64,000 nt of DNA from SG8-41 sp963802355 (GCA_963802355.1 CAWDIV010000004.1:1-64000); one strand, 5' to 3'; counted from the first letter of the stretch, positions 29,334 to 38,490 are shown. Notes: a model not told the origin generated them from the sequence alone. Made by a program: numbers and translations.

Positions 29334-30428
29334 ATGAACCGATGGCTCGTAGCATTTGCATGCGCTTGCGTGACAGGGGCCGGCCTGCCGGTCGCGGCAC
29401 AACAGAAACCCGCTACCGGTCCCGATGTCAGAATACCCTCCACGATCGGCAACGTGATCCGTGGGCAGATCCCGGCGAACCTACCGCCGATCATGCGGGT
29501 GAAACCGGGGCAAATGGTCACGATAGACACCCTGTCGCACCAGGGCGTCAACACCGGCGACGATCCGATCGCTTTCTTCGCCCGGGGCGGCATCAAGGCC
29601 GACGAAGTGCTGAAAGACCACGTCGACATCTACGGTCGCGTGAAACCCCCACCCGGCGGCGGCACGCACGTACTGACAGGCCCGGTCTACATCGAAGGCG
29701 CGGAACCTGGTGACATGCTCGAAGTGCGCGTGGTCGACGTACGGCACCGCGTACCCTACGGCGTGAACGCGTCGAACAAAGGTTCAGGCGTGCTGCCCGA
29801 ATTGCTGTCGGAACCCGTTTTTCGCATCATCCGCCTCGACTTGGAGCGCAGGGTTGCGCTGCTCACGCCGGAAATCGAGGTCCCGCTCGCGCCGTTCATG
29901 GGCATCATGGCAGTGGCGCCCCCGCCCGACATCCAGACCGTCAGCTCGCGTCCGCCCGGCGCCTTCGGCGGCAACCTCGACCTTAAGCAGTTGACCCGGG
30001 GTTCGACGCTATATCTGCCGGTCTACAACTCCGGCGCGTTGTTCTTCACCGGCGATGCGCACGCGGCGCAGGGCGACGGCGAAGTCGATGGGACGGCGAT
30101 CGAGACCTCGCTTACCCCGGTCTTGCAGTTCTTCGTGCATAAGGACAAAGGTAAGAGCCTGAAGTGGCCGCGCGCGGAAAACGCCACGCACTACATCTCG
30201 ATGGGAATCGACAAGGACCTCAATCTCGCGCTCAAGCACGCGGTCCAGGAAACGGTGGACTTCCTGATGCAGGAGAAGGGACTCGATGCCAGGACGGCCT
30301 ACGCGCTCGCCAGCATCGCGGTGGATTTCCGCGTCGCGGAGGCTGTCAACCTGAACCAGATGGTGTACGGAATGATCCCGAAGAACCTCTTTGTGAAGGA
30401 GCGCCAGGCGTACTGGTTCAAGCCGTGA
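29334..30428 (+). CDS. Acetamidase/formamidase family protein with a signal peptide
   Basis: A protein of 364 residues from ATG 29334 with AGGGGAG upstream. The N-terminal MNRWLVAFACACVTGAGLPVAAQ is a good export signal, unusual because most FmdA/AmdA amidases are cytoplasmic. The family fold is indicated by VKPGQMVTIDTLSHQG, GPVYIEGAEPGDMLEVRVVDV, the metal-site region GNLDLKQLTRGSTLYLPVYNSGALFFTGDAHAAQGDGEV and the late YALASIAVDFRVAEAVNL. It would hydrolyse short amides to ammonia and an acid, here probably in the periplasm. It is divergent from the aconitase X operon. Confidence 0.85.
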   Translation: MNRWLVAFACACVTGAGLPVAAQQKPATGPDVRIPSTIGNVIRGQIPANLPPIMRVKPGQMVTIDTLSHQGVNTGDDPIAFFARGGIKADEVLKDHVDIYGRVKPPPGGGTHVLTGPVYIEGAEPGDMLEVRVVDVRHRVPYGVNASNKGSGVLPELLSEPVFRIIRLDLERRVALLTPEIEVPLAPFMGIMAVAPPPDIQTVSSRPPGAFGGNLDLKQLTRGSTLYLPVYNSGALFFTGDAHAAQGDGEVDGTAIETSLTPVLQFFVHKDKGKSLKWPRAENATHYISMGIDKDLNLALKHAVQETVDFLMQEKGLDARTAYALASIAVDFRVAEAVNLNQMVYGMIPKNLFVKERQAYWFKP

Positions 30429-30576
30429 CTTTTGATACTGCGTGACCGATACGGCGTGACCGGTATTGCGCGACAGGAGGTGCGTGACCGGCACAGCGCT
30501 ACCGGAGATGCGCTGCTAAGTCCGGACTCAGTCACGCTCTATCGGTCACGCTTCATCGGTCACGCACTATCGGTCA
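30428..30576. repeat. GTGACC direct and inverted repeat cluster
   Basis: Direct copies of GCGTGACCGATACG-like units (30441-30497) are followed by several inverted copies of ATCGGTCACGC (30531-30578). Together they could form a large stem between the convergent acetamidase and yqgE genes. A short related pair (AGTCACGCCCTATCAGTCACT) lies at 31251-31271, and GTGACTTCACATCGTGACT at 50514. Confidence 0.65.
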
Positions 30577-31197
30577 CGTGTCTCCGGCGAAGGCCGGCGC
30601 GCCGCGCCGGGTCTGGTGCGAGGTCGCGCGCTTGATGAGCTCGGGCCAGACGCGTGCGGGGTCTTTTTCGAATAGGGTCGTAGCGTCGGCGGGCAGCACG
30701 TGCCAGTCACCGCGCTGTATCTCGTTCTGCAACTGCCCCGGGCCCCACCCCGAATAACCGGCAAAGACGCGCAGCCCCTGTGTCGGGTCGGGCCGATTGA
30801 GCAGCGTTTCGATCCACTTTACATCCCCGATGAAGTAAACGTCCTTGAGCACGTGAACGGCGCGCGCGGGCGGCTTGGACGTGCGCACCAGAAACATCAG
30901 GCCGTCGCGCGCCACCGGGCCGCCGAAATACAACACGTCTTTTCGCCCCTTCATCGCTGCCTGATCGGGAAACACCTCGGCCAGCAGATGGTCGAGGGGC
31001 CGGTTGATGACCACGCCGAACGGCCCGCCTTGCGGCGGCTGGGTAATCAGCACCACTGTTTGCTGGAACCGGGGATCCCGCATCTCGCGCTTGGCTACGA
31101 GGAAGATCCCATTCGCCACCATTTCGGCCGCATGCACCGCACTGCCACAAACCAGCAACATCGTCAGGGAAAACAGTGCCGGAAACGAGGGAGTCAT
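30574..31197 (-). CDS. YqgE/AlgH family protein with predicted signal peptide
   Basis: A protein of 207 residues from ATG 31195-31197. After an export signal (LFSLTMLLVCGSAVHAAE) the UPF0301 core is clear: FLVAKREMRDPRFQQTVVLI, GVVINRPLDHLL, VLYFGGPVARDGLMFLV, FAGYSGWGPGQLQNEI and WHVLPADATTLFE. Most YqgE proteins lack a signal; exported versions are seen in some Betaproteobacteria. Function is unresolved; AlgH affects alginate expression in Pseudomonas and may act in redox or translation. The stop lies inside the repeat cluster. Confidence 0.87.
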   Translation of the reverse strand: MTPSFPALFSLTMLLVCGSAVHAAEMVANGIFLVAKREMRDPRFQQTVVLITQPPQGGPFGVVINRPLDHLLAEVFPDQAAMKGRKDVLYFGGPVARDGLMFLVRTSKPPARAVHVLKDVYFIGDVKWIETLLNRPDPTQGLRVFAGYSGWGPGQLQNEIQRGDWHVLPADATTLFEKDPARVWPELIKRATSHQTRRGAPAFAGDT

Positions 31198-31251
31198 TGC
31201 GGCCGAAATGAAATGAAGATAAGGAATACGTCGCAGCGTATTCCTCACCAG

Positions 31252-32270
31252 TCACGCCCTATCAGTCACTGGCGATCCGGTCGCGCATCCTTCGGTGGTC
31301 ACCTTTGCCGGCTCCACGAGCTCGGGCACTTTCACGCCGTTGCGTATGGCGGTCATCTCGGCGAGGATCGCGATCGCGATCTCCGGCGGCGTCTTGCTGC
31401 CGATTCTTGAGTCCGACCGGGCCGTGCAAACGGTCGATCTCCTCCTGCGACAGGTCGAATTCCGCAAGCCTCTGGCGGCGCGCTTCGTTGTTCTTTTTCG
31501 AGCCGATGGCGCCCACGTAGAACGCAGGCGACTTGAGCGCCTCCAGCAGCGCGAGGTCGTCGAGCTTCGGATCGTGCGTCAGCGTCACCACGGCGGTATG
31601 CCCGTCGGGATTCATCTCGGTCACCACGTCGTCGGGCATGCCGCGCTTCAATTCCACGCCCGGCACGTCCCAGCTGTCCGCGTATTCGACACGGGGATCG
31701 CACACGGTGACCTGGTAGTCGAGCCCCTGCGCCATCTGCGCGAGATACTTCGTGAGCTGGCCCGCGCCGATGATGATCATCCGCCAGCGGGGTCCATGCA
31801 CGGTGGCGAGGGTCTTGCCATCGAACGTGAGCTGATCCGTCGACTTCGCCGAGCCTATGCTCACGCGTCCCGACGCCATGTCCAGCCGCCGCATGACGAG
31901 CTCGTGGCGCTCGACGCGCGCGAGCAGCTCTCGATGCCGCTTTTCTTCGTGAGCGGCTCCAGCACCAGTTCCAGCGTCCCCCGCACGGCAGCCCGAAGCG
32001 CTTCGCTTCTTCCGCGCTGATACCGTACTTGGTGGTCGCAGGCTTGTCCTGCACCAGCTGGCCCGCGCGGACCTGGTCGATCATGTCGTCTTCGATGCAG
32101 CCGCCGGAAACCGAGCCCACCACCATGCCGTCGTCGCGGATCGCCGTGAGCGCGCCTATCGGTCGCGGCGACGAGCCCCAGGTATGGATCACGGTCGCCA
32201 TCACGACGCGGCGACCGGCGTTGACCCAATCACGCGCGCTTTTGAGAACCTGGAGATCTACGCTGTCCAT
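31252..32270 (-). CDS. XdhC/CoxI-family molybdenum cofactor maturation protein, frameshifted
   Basis: The first part is DLQVLKSARDWVNAGRRVVMATVIHTWGSSPRPIGA and the GGCIEDDM motif (ATG 32268-32270). After shifts near 31990 and 31940 it continues as WRMIIIGAGQLTKYLAQMAQ, a Rossmann-like domain, and VVTLTHDPKLDDLALLEAL, YVGAIGSKKN. After a further shift near 31415 it ends GLKIGSKTPPEIAIAILAEM. XdhC proteins bind molybdopterin, promote sulfuration and insert the cofactor into xanthine-oxidase-family enzymes. It is divergent from coxSLM, which it probably serves. Confidence 0.83.
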
Positions 32271-32552
32271 CCGGACACTCCGCCGTTTGAATGCAAGGGC
32301 TATATTCTATCGAATACAACGCCAGGGCACCGCAGTTGCGGCTGCATGCTGCGACGGTCTCGCGTGCCGGCGAAGCTACGCGCGGCGGTCGTGGGCCGTT
32401 AATAGCTCGTGGCTCGAATCGTTGCATGGGCCAGCGACCTGCGGTCGAGCTGTTGCGCCTGCTGTTTTCATGTACATCCTCGACTGCGCACTGACAGCCC
32501 GCGCTGTCCCACCGGCCATCGGATGGCGGCGCGCCACCATCCGGAGGAGTTC

Positions 32553-33023
32553 ATGGGCATTGCCATCTCTATGACCGTCAACGGAAAAGCCGTCAGCGCG
32601 GAGCTCGATCCGCGGACGCTGCTGGTCGAGTTCTTGCGCGAGCGCCTGCGGCTCACGGGCACTCACGTCGGCTGCGACACCGGACAATGCGGGGCGTGTA
32701 CCGTGCACATCGACGGCCGCGCGGCCAAGTCGTGCAACGTGCTCGCGGCCCAACTGGAAGGCGCGAGCATCGTGACGATCGAGGGCATAGCGGAAAATGA
32801 CGGGCTGCACCCGATGCAAGCTGCGTTCCGCCAGCACCACGGCCTGCAATGCGGCTTTTGCACGCCTGGAATGGTGATGAACGCGCTCGAATTGGTGACA
32901 AAACATCCCACTCCGTCCGAAGAAACGATACGCAAAGGGCTCGAAGGCAATCTCTGCCGCTGCACCGGCTATCACAACATCGTGAAAGCCGTGCAGGCCG
33001 GCGCCGCCGCTATGAAGCCCTGA
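32553..33023 (+). CDS. coxS: CoxS-like 2Fe-2S subunit of a molybdenum hydroxylase
   Basis: A protein of 156 residues from ATG 32553 with GGAGG 7 bases upstream. The N-terminal plant-type [2Fe-2S] cluster is bound by Cys41, Cys46, Cys49 and Cys61 (GCDTGQCGAC..C). The C-terminal helical cluster is bound by Cys100, Cys103, Cys135 and Cys137 (CGFC and CRC). It relays electrons from the Mo site to FAD. It begins a small-large-medium operon, instead of the medium-small-large order of classical cox genes. Confidence 0.92.
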   Translation: MGIAISMTVNGKAVSAELDPRTLLVEFLRERLRLTGTHVGCDTGQCGACTVHIDGRAAKSCNVLAAQLEGASIVTIEGIAENDGLHPMQAAFRQHHGLQCGFCTPGMVMNALELVTKHPTPSEETIRKGLEGNLCRCTGYHNIVKAVQAGAAAMKP

Positions 33024-33070
33024 TTAAGAGCGACCAATTCCTGAGACTCTGACCTGAAGGAGACTTCTCG

Positions 33071-35448
33071 ATGAATGCACCGTTCGTAGGGCAGTCGGTC
33101 GAGCGCAAGGAAGACTACCGTTTCCTTACTGGGGCCGGGCAGTACACCGATGACGTCGTGCTGCCGGGACAAACCTACGCTTATTTCCTGCGCTCGGCGC
33201 ATGCCCACGCGACAATTCGCGGCATCAACACGACGCGGGCTCGCTCGGCGCCGGGCGTCGTGGGGATATTCACGGGGGAAGATCTCGCGGCGGCCAAGGT
33301 CGGCGGGCTCCCCTGCGGCTGGCTCATCACCGACGTCAACGGCCAGCCGATGAAGGAGCCGCCGCATCCGCCGCTCGCGCAAGGCAAGGTGCGTTATGTC
33401 GGCGATCACGTTGCGGTGGTGATCGCGGAGACACAGCACCAGGCCAAGGACGCAGCCGAGCTGATCGAGGTGGATTACGAGGTCCTGCCGGCGATCGTAA
33501 ACGCCGCCGACGCGCGCAAGCCGGGCGCGGCGGTGGTACACGACGCTGCTAGCGACAATACCTGCTACGTATGGGCGATCGGCGACAAAGGAGCGGTCGA
33601 CCAGGCTTTTCCTCCGCGCACCACGTCACCATGCTCGAGTTCATCAATAATCGCCTCATACCCAACGCCATCGAACCGCGCGCCGCAGTGGCGAATTATT
33701 CGCGGGCCGACGACTCCTACACCCTGTACGTCTCGAACCAGAATCCGCACGTCGAGCGGCTGCTCATGACGGCATTCGTTCTGGGACTGCCCGAGCACAA
33801 GGTGCGCGTGATCGCCCCCGACGTCGGCGGCGGTTTCGGCTCGAAGATCTTTCTCTACGCCGAGGAAACGGTGCTTACCTGGGCTTCCCGGCAGGTGAAT
33901 CGCCCCATACGGTGGACGGCCGAGCGCTCCGAATCGTTCCTCTCCGACGCGCATGGACGCGACCACGTGACCAAGGCGGAGCTGGCGCTCGACAAGAACG
34001 GGAAGTTTCTCGCGATGCGCGTGACGACCACCGCCAACATGGGCGCTTATCTCTCCACGTTCGCTTCCTGCGTTCCGACGATCCTCTACGCCACTCTGCT
34101 CGCGGGCCAGTACACGACGCCCGTGATTCATTGCGAAGTCACGGCAGTGTTCACCAACACCGCGCCCGTGGATGCGTACCGCGGCGCGGGCCGCCCCGAG
34201 GCCACCTATGTCGTGGAGCGGCTCGTGGAAACCGCGGCGCGTGAAATGAAGCTGGATCCGGCCGAGATCCGCAGGCGCAATTTCATCCGCGAGTTCCCGT
34301 ATCAGACGCCGGTCGCGCTGCTCTACGACACCGGAGACTATGAAGCGACGCTCGCCGAGGCGCTGAAAGTGGCCGACGTGGCGGGCTTCGAATCGCGCCG
34401 CAAGGATGCCGAGAAGCGCGGCAAGCTCCGCGGTCTCGGCTATGCGACTTATATCGAAGCCTGCGGAATCGCGCCATCCAACGTCGCCGGGGCCCTCGGT
34501 GCGCGCGCCGGTCTGTTCGAAGCCGGAGAAGTCCGCGTCCATCCCACAGGTTCGGTGACGGTGTTCACCGGCTCTCACTCCCACGGCCAGGGGCACGAAA
34601 CCACTTTCGCTCAGGTTGTCGCCGACCGGCTCGGCATACCGATCGAGAACGTGGACATCGTCCATGGAGACACCGGGCGCATTCTTTTCGGCATGGGGAC
34701 TTACGGCTCGCGCTCGATCGCGGTGGGCGGCGCCGCGATCGTCAAGGCGATCGACAAGATCGTCGCGAAGGGCAAGAAGATCGCGGCGCACCTGCTCGAG
34801 GCCGCCGAAACGGACATCGAATACGAAGCGGGCACTTTCAAGGTCGCCGGCACGGACCGTAAGAAGACAGTGGCCGAAGTCGCGTTCGCCGCGTACGTCC
34901 CGCACAACTATCCGCTCGACAAGCTCGAGCCGGGGCTGAACGAGTCAGCCTTCTACGATCCGAGCAACTTCACCTTCCCGGCCGGGAGCCATATCTGCGA
35001 AGTCGAGATCGATCCCGACACCGGGCAGACCAGGGTCGTCAACTTCACCGCGGTGGACGACTTCGGCAAGGTCATCAATCCGATGATCGTCGAGGGCCAG
35101 GTGCACGGCGGACTCGCTCAGGGCATCGGCCAGGCGCTGCTGGAAGGCTGCGCTTACGATCCCGAGAGCGGACAGCTCCTCACCGGCACCTATATGGATT
35201 ACGCCATGCCCCGTGCCGATGACCTGCCGAGCTTCAAGGTCGACACCAGGGAGACGCCCTGCATGCACAACCCGCTGGGGGTCAAAGGCTGCGGCGAGGC
35301 GGGCGCGATCGGCTCGCCGGCCGCGGTCATCAACGCAATCACCGATGCGTTGTGGCCGCTCGGCGTGCGCGACATCGAGATGCCCGCCACATCCGAGCGG
35401 GTCTGGCGCGCGATCCAGTCCGCAAAGACAAAGAAGAAGACCGCATAG
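33071..35448 (+). CDS. coxL: CoxL-like molybdopterin subunit (form II/other hydroxylase), one frameshift
   Basis: About 790 codons. The N-terminal part (VGQSVERKEDYRFLTGAGQYTDDV) is in one frame and the rest in another after a shift near 33610 (HHVTMLEFINNRLIPNAIEPRAAVANYS). Mo-site elements are VIAPDVGGGFGSK, TGSHSHGQGHETTFAQVVA, GTYGSRSIAVGG and the base glutamate in KGCGEAGAIGSP. The active-site loop reads AYRGAGR, not the AYRCSFR of genuine CO dehydrogenase, so it lacks the Cys that binds copper. It is therefore a form II or other hydroxylase acting on an aldehyde or heterocycle, despite the cox-style accessory genes. Name given by homology only. Confidence 0.85.
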
Positions 35449-35458
35449 CAACTTCAAC

Positions 35459-35527
35459 CGTCATTCCCGCGAAGGCGGGAATCTGGTGAGATACCGCTCT
35501 GGATCTCCGCCGTCGCGGAGATGACGG
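35459..35527. repeat. dRS3-like palindromic unit
   Basis: The 5' part CGTCATTCCCGCGAAGGCGG and the 3' part CTCCGCCGTCGCGGAGATGA are each internally palindromic and face each other across a 15-base spacer; the outermost bases CCGTCAT and ATGACGG are complementary. This resembles dRS3/ATTCCC-type intergenic repeats. It sits between coxL and coxM, so it is transcribed. Confidence 0.75.
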
Positions 35528-35547
35528 CTATATAAGAGGAGCTCGTC

Positions 35548-36352
35548 ATGCACGCTTTTGACTATCACCGCCCCAAGAGCATGAAAGAAGCGGTGTCGCT
35601 GCTGCGCAAGGTAGAGAATGCCAAACCGCTGGCCGGCGGCCAGTCGCTCGTCCCCGCGCTGAGGATGAGGCTCGCCAGCCCCGCCGCACTGGTCGATCTG
35701 GGCGCCCTCGAGGAACTTCGCGGGATCAAGCTCGAAGGCGGCACGCTCACCATCGGCGCGCTCACGCGGCACAGTGAGGTCGCCGGGTCGAAAGACGTGG
35801 CCATCGGCATACCGGCGCTCGCCCGCCTCGCCGACGGCATCGGCGACCGGCAGGTGCGGAATCTTGGCACGCTCGGCGGCTCGCTCGCCAACAATGATCC
35901 GGCGGCGGACTATCCCGCCGCGAGTCGTGGGGCTCGGCGCGACCGTGAATACCAACAAGCGGGCGATCGCCGCCGACAAGTTCTTCACCGGGCTTTACGA
36001 AACGGCGCTCAAGCCAGGCGAAGTGATCGTGTCGGTTTCCTTCCCGCTCCCCAAGCGCGCGGCGTACGTGAAATTCAGGAACCCGGCGTCGCGTTTCGCG
36101 CTCGTGGGCGTGTTCGTGAGCGAGAGCGCGGGCGTCGTGCGTGTCGCGGTGACCGGCGCGGCGGGCTGCGTGTTTCGCGTGAAACCGATGGAGAAACGGC
36201 TCACCGAGAATTTTTCGCCGGACGCCATTGCGAAAACACGCGTCTCGCCGGAAGACCTCAACTCGGACGTGCACGCGAGCGCCGAATACCGGGCGCACCT
36301 CATCACGGTGCTCGCACAGCGGGCGGTTGCTGCGGCAGTCGCAGGAAGATAG
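35548..36352 (+). CDS. coxM: CoxM-like FAD-binding subunit, one frameshift
   Basis: About 268 codons from ATG 35548, with AAGAGGAG upstream. The FAD-binding segments are AKPLAGGQSLVPALRMRLASP and the GTLGGSLANNDPAADYP motif. One extra base near 35925 moves the remainder to another frame (VVGLGATVNTNKRAIAADKFFTG, LKPGEVIVSVSFPLP, SRFALVGVFV). Electrons pass from the Mo site via the 2Fe-2S clusters to this FAD and then to quinone or oxygen. Third gene of the S-L-M operon. Confidence 0.88.
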
Positions 36353-36376
36353 GATCCTTTTGGTTTAGAGAGAAGA

Positions 36377-36455
36377 TCAGGATCGCTTCCCGAGGCTCAG
36401 AAAAAATCCGCCTAAGCCAAGGCCGAGCAGCGCAAGCGTTTTCGCGCGTTGAACG
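36377..36455 (-). pseudogene. PEP-CTERM-like anchor remnant
   Basis: On the minus strand a short frame reads TLALLGLGLGGFFLSLGKRS then stop, the membrane-anchor and basic tail of PEP-CTERM exosortase substrates. The PEP motif itself and the rest of a protein are not visible upstream in that frame. It is the only structured item between coxM and the nucleotidyltransferase pair. Confidence 0.4.
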
Positions 36456-36559
36456 GCGAGCTACTGCCGGTTCAAACGCGCGGAGTTAAACCGGCGCGCA
36501 GCGTCCGGATTTAACAGCACTTGGCGCCCCACCATCGCCGGCGTAAGCTTCCTGCTGCC

Positions 36560-36856
36560 ATGCTCGAACCGCTACACCCGGTCCAGATCGAGGGTTTCAA
36601 GCGCATGACGCCGGCGCAGAAACTCCAGATGGTCTGCGATCTGTACAATGCCGGCATCCAGCTTCGGGTCGCGGGTCTACGCGCTGCGCATCCGGAGTGG
36701 CCGCCGGAGCGGCTCGACTTCGAGGCGCGCCGGTCGCTCCTGCATGCCGGTACCTCAGTCCCCTCGCGCCGTTTCTCGACCCTCTCGAGCGTCTCGGACT
36801 TCCCTACTGCGTCACCGGCTCGGTCGCCGCGAGCGTGTACGGCGAGCCGCGACTGA
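36560..36856 (+). CDS. Small hypothetical protein upstream of nucleotidyltransferase
   Basis: ATG 36560 begins MLEPLHPVQIEGFKRMTPAQ, followed by a helical region KLQMVCDLYNAGIQLRVAGLRAAHPEWPPERLDFEARRSLLH. The clear conserved part is about 65 residues; the tail to the stop at 36856 is arginine/serine-rich shadow sequence, so the real end is probably near 36760. This kind of short helical protein ('MTPxxKLxxVxxLyxxg...R..hPe') commonly precedes DUF6036-type nucleotidyltransferases, as here, and overlaps it. The pair is organised like a toxin-antitoxin or abortive-infection module. Confidence 0.55.
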   Translation: MLEPLHPVQIEGFKRMTPAQKLQMVCDLYNAGIQLRVAGLRAAHPEWPPERLDFEARRSLLHAGTSVPSRRFSTLSSVSDFPTASPARSPRACTASRD

Positions 36857-37296
36857 CGGCCGACATCGACGTGGTCCTGCTGCTCAAAACCGCGGACATT
36901 GGCCGGCTCCGAACGGTGTTTCCCGATGCGGAATACTACGTTCCCCCGGACGAAACGCTGTTCGCCGAGATCTCGCGCAGCGTCCGCGGCGCATTCAACC
37001 TGATCCACCACGCCTCGCAGTTCAAGGCGGACATCTATCTCGCGGCACAGGATCCCCTGCACGACTGGGCGCTCAAGCACCGCCGCCGGATCAGCCTGGA
37101 AGGAGGCGAAGCCTGGATCGCGCCACCGGAGTACGTGGTGCTGCGCAAGCTTGAGTTCTTGCGCGAAGGCGGGCAGGACAAGCACGTACGTGACATCCGT
37201 TTCATACTCGCGGCGACCAATATCGATCTGACGTTCGTTGAAAGCGAAGTGGCCCGCCTCGGCCTCCAAGTGCAATGGCGGCAATGCCAAGGTTAA
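36697..37296 (+). CDS. Nucleotidyltransferase (DUF6036/AbiEii-like)
   Basis: The conserved part starts YLSPLAPFLDPLERLGLPYC near 36750, so the GTG at 36697 is only one possible start. The nucleotidyltransferase motif GSVAASVYGEPRLTADIDVVL contains the GS and the DxD-type acidic pair (DID). It is followed by RGAFNLIHHASQFKADIYL with a third acidic residue. It continues with YVVLRKLEFLREGGQDKHVRDIRF, typical of DUF6036/AbiEii-like proteins. Such enzymes nucleotidylate RNA or protein targets; in AbiE systems they act as toxins. The role of this pair is inferred only. Confidence 0.7.
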   Translation: MAAGAARLRGAPVAPACRYLSPLAPFLDPLERLGLPYCVTGSVAASVYGEPRLTADIDVVLLLKTADIGRLRTVFPDAEYYVPPDETLFAEISRSVRGAFNLIHHASQFKADIYLAAQDPLHDWALKHRRRISLEGGEAWIAPPEYVVLRKLEFLREGGQDKHVRDIRFILAATNIDLTFVESEVARLGLQVQWRQCQG

Positions 37297-37382
37297 GGGC
37301 AGGCTCACGCCTCAGCATTGTGGGAGCACGGAGCGGATGACGGTGTCTAACTAACGAGACCAACCGACCATAGGCATCGCGC

Positions 37383-38396
37383 ATGGAACAGATCGCACCA
37401 AACGGTCATTCGCACATTCCTGTTGTCGACATAAGCGCAGTAGTGGCAGGAACAGAGGCTCGACACGAACTCGCAGCCCGGATCGGACAGGCATGTCGCG
37501 AGTGGGGGTTCTTTTACATTGTCGGTCATGGGGTGGATGAGCATCTTCAGCAGCAGCTCGAGGAAGTGAGCCGACGGTTCTTCGCTCAGGATCTCGAGAC
37601 CAAGCTGGAAATACCCATGTCGCGCGGTGGTAGAGCATGGCGGGGATACTTTCCCGTGGGCGGCGAACTCACCTCCGGTAAACCTGACCTGAAGGAGGGA
37701 ATCTACTTCGGCGCCGAGCTCAGTGACGATCATCCTCTCGTGAAGGCGGGGACTCCTTTGCACGGCCCGAATCTCTTTCCATCCAACGTGCCGCTTTTCC
37801 GGGAAACGGTTCTGAATTACATGGCGGCCATGACACAGCTCGGACACTCCTTGATGGCGGCGATTTCCCTGAGCCTGGGTCTGGAAGAATCATACTTTGC
37901 CCGCCGCTATACATCGGACCCTCTGATCCTGTTTCGCATCTTCAACTATCCCGCGCCTTCGCTCGAGAACGGGACCGAATCGAGTCTGGGAGTCGGGGAG
38001 CACACCGACTATGGATTGCTGACCATCCTGAAGCAGGATACGTCTGGAGGCTTGGAGGTAAAGATCAAATCTCGCTGGATTCCGGCCCCTCCCATGCCGA
38101 ATTCGTTCGTGTGCAATATCGGAGATATGCTCGATCGTTTGACCGGAGGCCGCTATCTGTCCACGCCCCACCGCGTGCGGAATCAGTCCGGGCACGATCG
38201 ACTGTCATTTCCATTCTTCTTCGATCCAAACTTCGGTGCGGAAGTGAGGCCGATGGAGACAGGCGCGGAAGTTAACGACAACAGGCAGGATCGCTGGGAT
38301 CGCGCCAGCGTTCACGAGTTTCGCGGTACCTATGGCGATTATCTGTTGAGTAAAGTGTCCAAGGTGTTTCCGGAGCTGCGTCGCAAGGTTCTCTAG
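37383..38396 (+). CDS. 2-oxoglutarate/Fe(II)-dependent oxygenase (isopenicillin N synthase-like)
   Basis: A protein of 337 residues. N-terminal DIOX_N region (IPVVDISAVV, REWGFFYIVGHGV) and a jelly-roll core with the Fe(II) triad His207, Asp209 (GEHTDYGLLTIL) and His263 (TPHRV). Arg273 and Ser275 in the DRLSFPFFFDPN motif bind 2-oxoglutarate. This is the plant-type/IPNS-like family; substrates range from flavonoids to amino acids and gibberellin-type molecules and cannot be predicted. It lies alone between the nucleotidyltransferase pair and the flavoprotein gene and is intact. Confidence 0.87.
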   Translation: MEQIAPNGHSHIPVVDISAVVAGTEARHELAARIGQACREWGFFYIVGHGVDEHLQQQLEEVSRRFFAQDLETKLEIPMSRGGRAWRGYFPVGGELTSGKPDLKEGIYFGAELSDDHPLVKAGTPLHGPNLFPSNVPLFRETVLNYMAAMTQLGHSLMAAISLSLGLEESYFARRYTSDPLILFRIFNYPAPSLENGTESSLGVGEHTDYGLLTILKQDTSGGLEVKIKSRWIPAPPMPNSFVCNIGDMLDRLTGGRYLSTPHRVRNQSGHDRLSFPFFFDPNFGAEVRPMETGAEVNDNRQDRWDRASVHEFRGTYGDYLLSKVSKVFPELRRKVL

Positions 38397-38490
38397 CGGC
38401 GCGAGGTAGACTCTCGAATCACGGAACTGGAGATCAAATGGGCGGCCCTAAGGCGGCGCCGCCTTACCCGGATTTCTGCCAACGCCCTCC

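Noticed and set aside
33565..34905. 446-codon minus-strand frame
   Set aside because: Antisense shadow of the CoxL-like gene; no family resemblance and no ribosome-binding site.
33071..36352. Genuine aerobic CO dehydrogenase operon
   Set aside because: The large subunit lacks the AYRCSFR loop (it reads AYRGAGR), so the copper-binding cysteine is missing. Names coxS, coxL and coxM are used only as homology labels.
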